Shown: positions 17,158 through 28,178, counted from the first letter of the stretch. The stretch: 64,000 bases of DNA from IDS-8 sp964424805 (GCA_964424805.1 CAYRKH010000010.1:12641-76640); one strand, 5' to 3'. A program made the numbers and translations. Notes: generated by a model not told the origin, from the sequence alone.

Positions 17158-20100
17158 CTAGCGCTCCCAGTAAAACGGCCGCGTGACGTGATCGCCGGTG
17201 ACCGTCTCATCCAGGGTCGCGGCCTCGTACAGCCGGCCGTTCAGCATCACCATCGACACGTGATCCGACTGGAAGATGTCCTCGAGGACGTTCGCCTCGA
17301 TGACGACCAGGTCCGCAAGCTTGCCGGGTTCCAGGGAGCCGAGGTCGTTCGCGTAGCCCAGCGCCTGCGCCGGCACGATGGTCGCGGCCTGCAGCGCTTC
17401 GATCGGCGACATGCCGCCGCGGACGAAGCTCCAGATTTCCCAGTGGCTGCCGAGTCCCTCCCGCTGGCCGTGTGCGCCGATGCTGACGAGCACGCCCCGG
17501 TCGGCCAGGAGCTTCGCGGTGGCAGCGCTGGTGGCGTCGTAGTACTCGCTCTCCGGTGCCAGGGTACGGCGCACGGAGCGGGGGCGCAGGATGTCCGGCG
17601 GTACGAACCGCGACAGGATCGGGTGTTTCCACACCGGCGTTTCCTGGTACCAGTAGGTCTCGCCGCTCAAGCCGCCGTAGGTCACCACCAGCGTCGGCGT
17701 GTAGGCGACCTGCGTCTGGCCCCAGAACTGCAGGACGTCGTCGTAGAGCATAGACTGCGGAAGGTTGTGCTCGATGGTGCTGTTGCCGTCGGCCACCATG
17801 GAAAGGTCCATGTGGAACAGCGAGGCGCCTTCGGTCACTACCAGCATGTTCTCCTCGCGTGCGGCCACGACCACCTGCTGGCGCTGTTCGCGCCGCGGCT
17901 GGTTGTAGTTCTTGATGCTGAGCGCGCCCTGCGCCTTGAGTCGCCGCACGTGCTCGCGCGCGTCCTCCAGCGAGTCGATCTTCGCAAAGGACGTCGAGTG
18001 GGCGCCGTAGACTACGTTCCCGGTCGAGAAGATACGGGGAGCCAGTATCTGCCCGGTGCGTTGCATCTCCGATGCCGCGAATACCTCCGTGGCATCGTTC
18101 GACGGATCGTGCACGGTGGTGACGCCGAACGCCAACGTTGCGTACGCCGACCAGTTCTGCCGGGGGATGATCTCCGTGCCCTGCGGCCCGTGCGCATGGG
18201 CATCGATGAGGCCGGGAATGATGGTCGTGCCGCTGACGTCGACTATCTCGGCGGCAGCCGGTATATCGACGCTTCCGCGCGGACCGACGGCATGGATGCG
18301 GTTGCCGTCGGTGACGACGACACCGTCTTCGATGATGCCGCCGCCAGGCGCGGCCATGGTGACGACCGTGGCGCCGGTCAATGCAACCATGCCCTCCGGC
18401 ACGTCGGCCCGGCGACGCACCGAGACGGAGACGCCGCTCTCGGGCGCCGTGTATCCGCCTTCACCATCCTCGTCCCGCGGCGCGAACAGGGCGTCTGTAG
18501 ACGCGCTGTAGACTACCGGACCCAGGCTCCAGTGCAGCGTATCGCCGTCGCCGCTCCAGGCAGGGTAGTTGCCGCCGCTGCCGGTCGCCCGGGTCATCGG
18601 CATGCTGCTGACCTCCGTCCCGAGGGCGAGCGGCAGGCCGCCCGGCGGCAGCGGCACGGCGTAGACGTGGAAATTCTCACGGAATGCCAGGTGGCGGCCG
18701 TCGGGGGATACTTCGAAGCGTTGGACGTACTCGCCGCTCGCGTGCGTGCGCGCCGCCTCGCCGTTCAGGTCGATGCTGACGAGCGCCCGGGCGTCGCCGG
18801 CTTTGCGCGTGACATACAGGCGGTCGCTGCGTGCGCCGAAATGCGGGTTGGAACCGTCGCCGGTAACCTGCCGCGCTTCACCTCCGGCGGCGGGAATCGT
18901 GAACACGCCCGTCTCGATCGACCAGGCGGGGGAGGTGAGGTAACCGCCGTCGGTGACTTCGAACACGATGTGCTCGCCGTCGGGCGAGTAGCGCGGCGCC
19001 AGGTAGTGGCCGGGCGTGCGCGTCAGGCGCCGGCTCTTGCCGCCGTTCGCGGCAACGCTGTGGATGTGACCGAGCGTGCTGTCGTCCCAGGTGACGAACA
19101 CGATGCGCCTGCCGTCGCGCGACCACGACGGGAAGAACTCGAAGTGATCGCGGCTGTCGCTCGTCAGTAGCCGCGGTTCGCCGCCGGACATCGACCGGAT
19201 ATAAAGGCGCCCGGTGCTTTCGAACACGACCCGCGAGCCGTCCGGCGACACCTGCGCGTTGCGCACCATTTTCGTGTCGAACTCGGCCGGCGCGACCTCG
19301 ACCTGCGGTCGCGACACCGCGTACACCGTGCGCGTGTCAGCGACGTGAAACGGGATCTCCGTCACCTCCCGCGTGCCGACGTCGATGCGCCGGATCTTGC
19401 CGCCCGCCCAGAAGACGAGGCTTCGAGAATCCGGCGTCCAGTCCATGTTCGGATAGACGCCCTGCACGGCCCAGACTTCCTGCAGGTCCTGGTCCAGTTC
19501 GTCGTAGATCGGGTATTCCTCGCCGCTCACCAGGTCTTTCAGGAACAGCGAGGGCGGCGCGCTTGCACCCTGGGTACGGCGTACGAACGCGAGGTACTTG
19601 CCGTCCGGTGAAGGCGTCGGCCGCACCGAGCCGCCGGCGCCGGTAACGAAGCTCTCGTCGTCGCCCCTGTGCAGGTCGAAGCGGCGAATCTCGAAGATCT
19701 GGTCGTTCGAGTCCTGCGCATAGATGAAGCGGCTGCCGGGAGTGCTGTCGAAGCTGTAGTAGATATAGCGGCCGTCGGGCGAGAACGCCGGCTCGCCGAG
19801 CTCTTTCTGGTGCTTCTCGCCCGGCCGCTCGACCACGGCGACGCCGTCGCCGCCCTTGACGTGGTAGAGCCAGATCTCGCCGGTGCCGAGGGAGCGCTCG
19901 GTCGTAAAATGCTTGCGCGCGGCAATGTAGTTGCCGTCCGGCGACCACCACGGGTTGTTCAGCAGCCGGAAATCCTCGTGCGTAAGCTGCCGCTTGTCGC
20001 TGCCGTCGGCCTGCATTATCCAGATGTTGTTACCCCCGCCGGCGTCGCTGGTATAGGCGATCGAGGAGCCGTCGGGGGAGAACCGCGGCTGCATGGACCA

Positions 20101-20364
20101 CTCAAGTCCGCCGGCAATCGCACGTGCTTCGCCGCCTGCGATCGGCAGGATGTAGATATCGCCGAGCAGGTCGAACGCGATCGCGTCGCCGTCGGGGCTG
20201 ACGTCGAGGCTCATCCACGTGCCGCTGGTGGTATCGATGTCGATTGTGTAGGAGTCGCCGGGCGGGTCGCTCACGTCCCATGCGCTTTCCTCCTGGTTCC
20301 CGGCGAACGCGAATGAGGCGAGAAGCAGGGTCGAGAGCGCGAGCAGCTTGTTCTTGTTCGGCAT
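17158..20364 (-). CDS. Exported TolB-type beta-propeller fused to amidohydrolase
   Basis: 1068 residues from the ATG at 20364, which begins a clear signal peptide (LLALSTLLLASFAFA, cut near residue 22). Residues about 35-660 hold a long run of WD40-like PD40 repeats with the recurrent pattern SPDG-x2-(I/L)-(A/V)-(F/Y) (for example ISPDG/FSPDG/VSPDG), enough for two propellers. Residues about 690-1060 are an amidohydrolase TIM barrel with the metal motif GLIDAHAHG and the closing GSLEPGKLADLVV. This is the known family of very large periplasmic amidohydrolases, possibly imidopeptide or cyclic-peptide hydrolases. The substrate is unknown. No overlapping neighbour suggests an operon. Confidence 0.92.
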   Translation of the reverse strand: MPNKNKLLALSTLLLASFAFAGNQEESAWDVSDPPGDSYTIDIDTTSGTWMSLDVSPDGDAIAFDLLGDIYILPIAGGEARAIAGGLEWSMQPRFSPDGSSIAYTSDAGGGNNIWIMQADGSDKRQLTHEDFRLLNNPWWSPDGNYIAARKHFTTERSLGTGEIWLYHVKGGDGVAVVERPGEKHQKELGEPAFSPDGRYIYYSFDSTPGSRFIYAQDSNDQIFEIRRFDLHRGDDESFVTGAGGSVRPTPSPDGKYLAFVRRTQGASAPPSLFLKDLVSGEEYPIYDELDQDLQEVWAVQGVYPNMDWTPDSRSLVFWAGGKIRRIDVGTREVTEIPFHVADTRTVYAVSRPQVEVAPAEFDTKMVRNAQVSPDGSRVVFESTGRLYIRSMSGGEPRLLTSDSRDHFEFFPSWSRDGRRIVFVTWDDSTLGHIHSVAANGGKSRRLTRTPGHYLAPRYSPDGEHIVFEVTDGGYLTSPAWSIETGVFTIPAAGGEARQVTGDGSNPHFGARSDRLYVTRKAGDARALVSIDLNGEAARTHASGEYVQRFEVSPDGRHLAFRENFHVYAVPLPPGGLPLALGTEVSSMPMTRATGSGGNYPAWSGDGDTLHWSLGPVVYSASTDALFAPRDEDGEGGYTAPESGVSVSVRRRADVPEGMVALTGATVVTMAAPGGGIIEDGVVVTDGNRIHAVGPRGSVDIPAAAEIVDVSGTTIIPGLIDAHAHGPQGTEIIPRQNWSAYATLAFGVTTVHDPSNDATEVFAASEMQRTGQILAPRIFSTGNVVYGAHSTSFAKIDSLEDAREHVRRLKAQGALSIKNYNQPRREQRQQVVVAAREENMLVVTEGASLFHMDLSMVADGNSTIEHNLPQSMLYDDVLQFWGQTQVAYTPTLVVTYGGLSGETYWYQETPVWKHPILSRFVPPDILRPRSVRRTLAPESEYYDATSAATAKLLADRGVLVSIGAHGQREGLGSHWEIWSFVRGGMSPIEALQAATIVPAQALGYANDLGSLEPGKLADLVVIEANVLEDIFQSDHVSMVMLNGRLYEAATLDETVTGDHVTRPFYWER

Positions 20365-20435
20365 GTAGGCCTCCGGCTGGGAACCAACCGCGATCTTAAG
20401 CGAAGGCGGGCGTCCGTGCCGACCGCCGGGTGTCC

Positions 20436-20460
20436 GGCGCGCGATGCGCGCGCCGACGGG
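20436..20460. repeat. Degenerate REP-like palindrome
   Basis: GGCGCGCGATGCGCGCGCC (20436-20454) is a perfect short palindrome with the same core as the other GC-rich repeats, followed by GACGGG. It sits directly at the 3' end of the aminotransferase gene, whose TAG stop (20463-20465) is two bases away. Confidence 0.65.
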
Positions 20461-20462
20461 GG

Positions 20463-21977
20463 CTATTGATGCCGGGTCGGGCCGTCCACCAGGGCCTGGC
20501 GCGTCAGTTCCACCACGAGGTCCGCTTCCGCTTCCGTCATCAGGAACCACGGCGTATAGCGCAGCGAGTTGGTGCCACCGTGGATGACCCCGAGCCCGTG
20601 CATGCGCAGGTATTCTTCCGTGCTGTCCGCCCCGTAGCACTTGTAGCGCGGATTCAGCTCGCAGCTCAAGAGCAGGCCGGTTCCCTGCACGCGGACAACG
20701 GCATCACCCAGCTCCTCCTGGAGCTTTTGCAGGCCTTGCACCAGCTGCTTGCCGCGCGCCCGAATGTTGTCGCGCACGGCCGGTGTGATGCTTTCCAGTA
20801 CCGTGACTGCCACGTCCATCGCCCGCGGGTTGGTGGTCATCGTGTTGCCGTACACGCCGTGCTGGTACAGCCCGGCAGCGCGACCCTGCAACGCCAGCAC
20901 CGACAGCGGGTACTGCCCCGCGTTGAGTGCCTTGGAGTAGGTTTCCATGTCGGGCGGCGGCAGGTCGCGGAAACCGGGATAATCGACGATCGAGAGCACG
21001 CCGTGTGCGCGCAACCCGGCCTGGATGGAGTCCACCAGCAGGAGCGTGCCGTGCGCCTCCGTCAGTTCACGCGCGCGCCGGTAGAATTCCGGCGTAACGG
21101 CTTCGCCGGGATTGCCTTCGCCCATCACCGGCTCCATGAAGAACGCTTCAATGTAGACGTTCTGCTTCTCGGCTTCCGCGAACACGCCTTCGAGATCGGC
21201 AATATCGTTCTGCCGCACCGTCAACAGGTAGTCCGTCTCTCGATACGAGGCGAGATACCGGCGATAGCTCTTCTGCGTGGAATGCGAAAAACGCGCGGGG
21301 CGATCCGTACGTCCGTGGAAGCTCCCGATCATCGTCAAACCGCGGATTTCGCAGCCCTCGTAACGCCCGCCCGGATCGGTCATCTGCTTGGAAGCAATAT
21401 CCGCAATGCGGGAGGCGACGGACACGGCCTCCGAGCCGCTGTTCAGGCACATGAAATGCGTGAACGGCGAACCGCCGCGCGTGTGGCCCAGTTCCTTCCG
21501 CAGGCGCTCGACGAAGCGCATCTGGCTTACGTTCGGCGTCATGATATTGGCCATCACGTGCGGGCCGTTCATGCTGTCGAGCACCGCTTCCGGCGCGTGG
21601 CCGAGGCCGAGCATGCCGTAGCCGCCGCAGTCATAGACGACGGCGCCTTTCAACGTAACGATCCACGGTCCCTGTGCCGCGAGGCTGACGTAGGGGTTGA
21701 CGGCATCCGCTGCGTAGAAATTGATGAAGCCGTCCTGTGCCCGCCGAGCCTGCTCGGTCTCATCGAGCTCGAGCAGCTCCGGGTCGGTGCGCTGCAGCGC
21801 TTCATGCTCTTTCGCGGCCCGCTCGATCGCGGTCGCCAGCAGCGGGTCCACCTTCAGGAAGCGCAGGATCGCATCGTCGGTGAGACCGGTCGTGCGGATC
21901 GCGCCGCCGAAATCCCGCATGGTGTGCAAACGCGCGAGGTGGGAGTCGGGATCGATGCGGTTGGCGGGCTGTACCAT
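20463..21977 (-). CDS. Class III (PLP-dependent) aminotransferase
   Basis: 504 residues. Fold-type I class III features are clear: LNSGSEAVSVASR (178-190), where the cofactor phosphate binds, HGRT near 221, VDSIQAGLRAHG (315-326) with Asp316 contacting the pyridine N, and the Schiff-base Lys349 in YSKALNAG. The usual D-E-x-Q is D-S-I-Q here. The N-terminal 80 residues are longer than in most omega-aminotransferases, giving a length near lysine 6-aminotransferase relatives. The reaction is transfer of an amino group from an omega- or alpha-amine to a keto acid; I cannot choose the substrate. The gene follows the propeller-amidohydrolase on the same strand but the 98-bp gap with a repeat argues for separate transcripts. 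Confidence 0.9.
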   Translation of the reverse strand: MVQPANRIDPDSHLARLHTMRDFGGAIRTTGLTDDAILRFLKVDPLLATAIERAAKEHEALQRTDPELLELDETEQARRAQDGFINFYAADAVNPYVSLAAQGPWIVTLKGAVVYDCGGYGMLGLGHAPEAVLDSMNGPHVMANIMTPNVSQMRFVERLRKELGHTRGGSPFTHFMCLNSGSEAVSVASRIADIASKQMTDPGGRYEGCEIRGLTMIGSFHGRTDRPARFSHSTQKSYRRYLASYRETDYLLTVRQNDIADLEGVFAEAEKQNVYIEAFFMEPVMGEGNPGEAVTPEFYRRARELTEAHGTLLLVDSIQAGLRAHGVLSIVDYPGFRDLPPPDMETYSKALNAGQYPLSVLALQGRAAGLYQHGVYGNTMTTNPRAMDVAVTVLESITPAVRDNIRARGKQLVQGLQKLQEELGDAVVRVQGTGLLLSCELNPRYKCYGADSTEEYLRMHGLGVIHGGTNSLRYTPWFLMTEAEADLVVELTRQALVDGPTRHQ

Positions 21978-22139
21978 GGAAGTCTGTCCTTCGGGGGTGT
22001 GGGGTGAGCCATTTTATCGGTTCCGCCCCCTGTTTGACGAACGGACCGCACCATCTGGAATGCGGATACGCCTTGATCCGGCGCGAAATAGCGTTCCTTG
22101 CGCGACAATAGCGGGTTCGGGCCACTAGAATCACGGCCC

Positions 22140-24116
<1,977 letters not shown>

Positions 24117-24144
24117 CAATCGGCTAACCCAGAAAGGAGTGCAC

Positions 24145-24654
24145 GTGACAATTTCCATTTTCGAGCTGGCGGTCTCGGGGCTGTCGCGCATGCTGCTGAA
24201 CCTCGACCGTATCGTGGCGACGGCGGGGGAGTATGCGAAGGAGCGGAAAATCGAACCGGCGGTCCTGGTACAGGCGCGACTGTACCCCGACATGCTGCCG
24301 TTCGTGGCGCAGGTGCGTATTGCAACGGATACCGCCAAGGGCGCCGCGGCGCGACTGTCGGGAACCGAGCTGCCGAAGTGGCCGGACGACGAAGTTACGT
24401 TCGAGGACGTGCACGCCCGTATCCGCAAGGCGGTGGATTACCTCGCGACCTTCAGCCCGGAGCAGTTTGCAGGCGCCGGGGAGCGGCCAATCGAGATGAA
24501 GTTCCCGAACCAGACGCTGAAATTCAACGGGCGGGAGTACCTCGTGGGTTTCGTACTGCCCAATTTCTATTTCCACGTGACGACCGCGTACGACATCCTG
24601 CGCCACAACGGGGTCCCGATCGGCAAGCGGGATTATTTGGGCGCCACGGAGTAG
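24145..24654 (+). CDS. DUF1993 domain-containing protein
   Basis: 169 residues from a GTG at 24145 that has AAGGAG five bases upstream. The helical protein matches the DUF1993 family: an early ISIFELAVSGLSRMLLNLDRI helix, LYPDMLPFVAQV near 46-58, and the C-terminal HVTTAYDILRHNGVPIGKRDYLG that is the family's best-conserved stretch. The fold is related to the DinB four-helix bundle, but no enzymatic activity is established. It is cytosolic. It follows the ABC-F gene by 28 bp and precedes rarD by four bases, so all three may be one transcript. Confidence 0.88.
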   Translation: MTISIFELAVSGLSRMLLNLDRIVATAGEYAKERKIEPAVLVQARLYPDMLPFVAQVRIATDTAKGAAARLSGTELPKWPDDEVTFEDVHARIRKAVDYLATFSPEQFAGAGERPIEMKFPNQTLKFNGREYLVGFVLPNFYFHVTTAYDILRHNGVPIGKRDYLGATE

Positions 24655-24658
24655 CCCG

Positions 24659-25573
24659 ATTCCCGGACACGTCGAACGGGACGAGGACCGCGCGCGCAAC
24701 GGCTTCATTGCGGCACTGCTGGCCTACACGATATGGGGCTTCATGCCGGTCTATTTCGTGATCATCGCCGCTGTACCAGCGCTGGAAGTGCTGGCGCACC
24801 GTGTACTGTGGGCGGTGCCTTTCGGGGCGCTGATCCTGCACGTCCGCCGGCAGTGGCCGGAGGTGCGGCGCGCATTCGGTGAGCGGCGCACGTTCGGCCT
24901 CCTCTCGCTCGCCGCGGTGTTCATCGCGATCAACTGGCTCGGCTACATCATCGCGGTGCAGACCGGGAACATCTTCCAGGCGAGCCTCGGCTATTACATC
25001 AATCCGTTGATGTACGTTGCCATCGGGGTGTGGTTTTTCAATGAGCGCTTGCGGCGGATGCAAACGACCGCCGTGCTGCTCGCGGCCGCGGGCGTCACCG
25101 TGCTGACGGTCAGCGGTGGGCAGTTTCCGCTGCTTGCGCTGATTCTCGCCGGTTCGTTCACCGTCTACGGCGTGATTCGCAGCCGCGTCGAGGTCGGCGG
25201 CATGCCGGGGCTCTTCGTCGAAACGCTCGTGCTCCTGCCCCTTGCGCTCGGCTACGTGGCCTGGATCACCGCGGCGGGCGCCGCTGTATTCGGCCCGGCC
25301 CGGCCCGGCATGTCGGCGCTGCTCATCCTGGTCGGCCCGCTCACGGCGCTGCCCCTGCTCTTCTTCGCGCTGGCCGCACGGCGCCTGCGGCTGTCCACGA
25401 TTGGCCTCATGCAGTTCATCGCGCCGTCGCTCCAGTTCCTGATGGGCTTGCTGACAGGCGAACGCCTGACGACTGCCCATGCCATCTGCTTCCTGCTGAT
25501 CTGGCTGGCCGTCCTGGTCTTCAGCGCCGACGCCTGGCGCGCCACCCGCAACCCCCCCGTCGCCGCCCTGTAG
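24659..25573 (+). CDS. rarD: RarD protein, EamA/DMT-superfamily transporter (start uncertain)
   Basis: Ten membrane helices and RarD signatures (LLAYTIWGFMPVYF, LAHRVLWAVPFG, VQTGNIFQASLGYYINPL, GLMQFIAPSLQFLMG). The first ATG (24743) would cut through helix 1 and give only 276 residues. The family N-terminus GFIAALLAYTIWGF is encoded upstream, yet no ATG, GTG or TTG lies in frame back to the stop at 24578. ATT at 24659 has GGAG (24648-24651) seven bases before it and would give 304 residues, near the E. coli length of 296, so I set the start there with low certainty. Its TAG stop is the first codon of a repeat. The substrate is unknown; E. coli RarD was linked to chloramphenicol sensitivity. 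Confidence 0.85.
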   Translation: MPGHVERDEDRARNGFIAALLAYTIWGFMPVYFVIIAAVPALEVLAHRVLWAVPFGALILHVRRQWPEVRRAFGERRTFGLLSLAAVFIAINWLGYIIAVQTGNIFQASLGYYINPLMYVAIGVWFFNERLRRMQTTAVLLAAAGVTVLTVSGGQFPLLALILAGSFTVYGVIRSRVEVGGMPGLFVETLVLLPLALGYVAWITAAGAAVFGPARPGMSALLILVGPLTALPLLFFALAARRLRLSTIGLMQFIAPSLQFLMGLLTGERLTTAHAICFLLIWLAVLVFSADAWRATRNPPVAAL

Positions 25574-25931
25574 GAGCGCGCACCGCGCGCGATGCCAAGG
25601 CGCCCAAAACCCGCGCCCCCGCGGCTGTAGGAGCGCGCACCGCGCGCGATGCCAAGGCGCCCAAAACCCGCACCGCCGCCGCTGTAGGAGCGCGCACCGC
25701 NNNNNNNNNNNNNNNNNNNNNNNNNNNNNNNNNNNNNNNNNNNNNNNNNNNNNNNNNNNNNNNNNNNNNNNNNNNNNNNNNNNNNNNNNNNNNNNNNNNN
25801 GCGATGCCAAGGCGCCCAAAACCCGCACCGCCGCCGCTGTAGGAGCGCGCACCGCGCGCGATGCCAAGGCGGTACGACGCCCTTCCAACGGCGATTTACC
25901 GCCGTGGCATCGCGCGCGGTGCGCGCTCCTA
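25571..25931. repeat. 57-bp tandem REP-like array with terminal inverted copy
   Basis: Units beginning TAGGAGCGCGCACCGCGCGC start at 25571, 25628 and 25685, exactly 57 bp apart. After the assembly gap a partial unit resumes at 25801 and another complete start lies at 25840, again 57 bp in phase. An inverted copy (ATCGCGCGCGGTGCGCGCTC) closes the array at 25908-25931. The 31-base spacer (AAGGCGCCCAAAACCCGC...) is also repeated. The array fills the space between the convergent rarD and pfkB-like genes and provides both stop codons. The true copy number is unknown because of the gap. Confidence 0.93.
25701..25800. other. Assembly gap (100 N)
   Basis: One hundred N bases interrupt the 57-bp repeat array. 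The round length is typical of a scaffolding gap of unknown size, most likely caused by collapse of tandem copies rather than by a missing gene. Confidence 0.97.
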
Positions 25932-26798
25932 CAGGGCGGTTTCCAGGCTTCGCTGCCAGTCCTGACCGTGGACTCTCGCGTGGATGGCGCCGGCGATGAA
26001 GCGGGCGCGTGCGTTTGCATCGAGCGGCAGCGCGCCAGCCGGCAGTTCGGCCGTGCTGCCGTCGCGCCGGGCGAGCGACAGTGCACGGTCCGCTGCCACC
26101 ACCGTGCGGCGGGCGCCGCGCTGGCACAGCGCCTCGGCCATCGAATCCGCCTCCCTGGCCAGCTCGTCGCCGAGGATGGCGCGTGCTTCATCGGTGTCGC
26201 AGGCCAGCAGCTCGACGCCCTGGAGGTTCAACGGCAGCTTGCGCGCGCTTGCCGGAGAGGTCGCATCGATCACGAGGGGCAGTCCGTGTTCCCGGCAGCC
26301 GGCAATGAGCCAGGCGAGCGAATCCGCCGGCAGGCTGGTGTCGGCGAACACCAGCGCGGAATTGCCGATCTGGAGCCACCGGTTCTGGATGAAGCCGCGG
26401 TCCATGGATTCGCAGATCGTCATGTCGGCAAACCCGGCAAACAGGTTGCCGTCCGGGTCGATCACCGCTGTTGTCGAGCCGGTAGGACGTGACAGGCTCT
26501 TCTGCACCAGCCCGGTATCGATGCCCTGCTGCGCGGCCTCCATCACGATGGCCCGGCCGTCGTTATCGTCGCCGACGATGGCGATGAGCTTGCAGGCGAC
26601 CGGCAACGGCGCCAGCGCGGCCGCAACATCATGCGCCCTGCCGCCCGCAAGCTTCTCGCAGGAGACCGGGTTGACGGTGCCGAGCTGGCCGGGCGCCTGC
26701 AAGGTGAGGACCCGGTCCATCGTCGCGCCGCCAAGGCAGCAGACGGTGGGGTTACCGCTAGTGTCGGGCATGGCGCACGAGCATCCGGAAACGATCAT
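25929..26798 (-). CDS. PfkB-family sugar/nucleoside kinase-like protein, catalytic Asp missing
   Basis: 289 residues from the ATG at 26798; an ATG at 26771 is equally possible and would put the first strand (VCCLGGATMDRV) nearer the N-terminus. The ribokinase-like fold is clear: GGATMD at the first strand, AGGRAHDVAAALA (51-63, like the GGVARNVA of pseudouridine kinase PsuK), IGDDNDG-type loop (IVGDDNDG) and CDTDEARAIL. The family's anion-hole and catalytic motif GAGD should fall at about 262-265 but reads NARA, so the catalytic Asp is Ala265. It may be an inactive binding protein or a decayed gene. No pseudouridine glycosidase gene is adjacent. Its TAG stop lies in the repeat. Confidence 0.82.
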   Translation of the reverse strand: MIVSGCSCAMPDTSGNPTVCCLGGATMDRVLTLQAPGQLGTVNPVSCEKLAGGRAHDVAAALAPLPVACKLIAIVGDDNDGRAIVMEAAQQGIDTGLVQKSLSRPTGSTTAVIDPDGNLFAGFADMTICESMDRGFIQNRWLQIGNSALVFADTSLPADSLAWLIAGCREHGLPLVIDATSPASARKLPLNLQGVELLACDTDEARAILGDELAREADSMAEALCQRGARRTVVAADRALSLARRDGSTAELPAGALPLDANARARFIAGAIHARVHGQDWQRSLETAL

Positions 26799-27029
26799 GG
26801 CACGATAGCATTTTGCCGTTCGCCGGCGATACCTCCGGCGACCCCGGGCAGGGGACGAGCGTGACGATGCCGGCAAGGCAATAAACGTCGACCGGTTCGA
26901 GAGGATAGCGGCGGCGGTGAGCTACTGGCACGTTACGATGTACACTTCGCTCGCCATAAACTGTCCTGCTGCTGGTAGTGCATTTGCGGCGGCGCTACCG
27001 TCCGTATCGAGGCTCGCCCGGAGAACGAC

Positions 27030-28178
27030 ATGATCGAGAAGCACAACCCTACACCCGAGACCCTCGTTGCGCAGGGCATGCATTATCTCGATCCGGAAAC
27101 GGGGGCGATCGTTCCGCCGATGCAGGCGTCGACCACGTTCGCGCGCGACGAGCGCTACGAGCTCGTCGCGCCCGGGCGCAACTACGCGCGCGACCACAAC
27201 CCGACGTTCCTCGCGGCAGAGCGGATGCTCGCGGCGCTGGAGGGCGGCGCGGGCGCGCTGCTGTTCCCGTCGGGCATGGCCGCGGCGATGACCGTATTGC
27301 AGACGTTGGCACCCGGCGATCGCATCGTCGCGCCGACGGTCATGTACTGGGGGCTGCGCAACTGGATGCTCCGCTTCGCGAGCCAGTGGGGCCTCGAGGT
27401 GGAGCTGTTCGATCCCGCGGTGCCGGATGCGCTCGCGGCCGCGGCGCGGAAGGGCACGCGGCTCATCTGGGTGGAGACCCCCTGCAACCCGACCTGGGAC
27501 GTCATCGACATTGCGCAGGCCGCGGAAATTGCACGCGGCTGCGGCGCCCGGCTGGTCGTCGATTCCACCGTCCCGACTCCGGTGCTGACCCGGCCGCTCG
27601 AGCTCGGTGCCGATCTCGTCATGCATTCCGCCACCAAGTACCTCAACGGGCACGGCGACGTCGTGGCCGGTGCGCTCGTAACGGCGCGCGAGGACGACGC
27701 CTGGAGCAGGCTCCGCGAAATGCGCGCGGAGGGCGGCGCGATCCTCGGGTCGTTCGAAGCCTGGCTGCTGCAGCGCGGCATGCGAACGCTGTTCCTGCGC
27801 GTGGCCAGAGCGAGCGCCACGGCACTGCAGGTCGCAAGGCACTTCGAGAACCATCCGCAGCTCGAGCAGGTGCTATACCCGGGGCTCGAATCGCACCCGG
27901 GTCATGCCGTCGCGGCACGCCAGATGCGCGGCGGCTACGGGGGCATGCTGTCGCTCAGGGTAAAGGGCGGGGCGAGCGCGGCGCTGGAGGTGGCGAAAGC
28001 CTGCCGCGTGTTCATCCGCGCGACCTCGCTCGGCGGCGTCGAAAGCCTGGTGGAGCACCGCTACACGGTCGAAGGCCCGGCCAGTCCCATCCCCGAGGAC
28101 CTGCTGCGCCTTTCCATCGGCCTCGAAACCCCGGCCGACCTCATCGGCGACCTCGAGCAGGCCCTGCAGCGCACCTGA
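27030..28178 (+). CDS. Cys/Met-metabolism PLP enzyme (cystathionine beta-lyase-like)
   Basis: 382 residues of the trans-sulfuration enzyme family. Seen: YARDHNPTFLAAERMLAALEGG (52-73), FPSGMAA (79-85) at the cofactor phosphate, VETPCNPTWDVID (148-160), Asp178 in LVVDST and the PLP lysine Lys203 in SATKYLNGHGD. SLGGVESLVEHR near the C-terminus is the substrate-carboxylate region. The early YxR (NYARDHNP) fits the family. Members act as cystathionine beta- or gamma-lyases or synthases, or methionine gamma-lyase; context does not separate these. It is a cytosolic tetramer in relatives. It is divergent from the kinase-like gene and followed by a REP-like pair. Confidence 0.92.
   Translation: MIEKHNPTPETLVAQGMHYLDPETGAIVPPMQASTTFARDERYELVAPGRNYARDHNPTFLAAERMLAALEGGAGALLFPSGMAAAMTVLQTLAPGDRIVAPTVMYWGLRNWMLRFASQWGLEVELFDPAVPDALAAAARKGTRLIWVETPCNPTWDVIDIAQAAEIARGCGARLVVDSTVPTPVLTRPLELGADLVMHSATKYLNGHGDVVAGALVTAREDDAWSRLREMRAEGGAILGSFEAWLLQRGMRTLFLRVARASATALQVARHFENHPQLEQVLYPGLESHPGHAVAARQMRGGYGGMLSLRVKGGASAALEVAKACRVFIRATSLGGVESLVEHRYTVEGPASPIPEDLLRLSIGLETPADLIGDLEQALQRT

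Noticed and set aside
16912..19170. 752-codon open frame on the plus strand
   Set aside because: It is antisense to the propeller-amidohydrolase, which has strong motifs; this is a shadow of codon bias.
25571..25931. CRISPR array
   Set aside because: The period is regular (57 bp), but the spacers are copies of each other and the repeat is palindromic with TAGGAG edges. No cas gene lies near.
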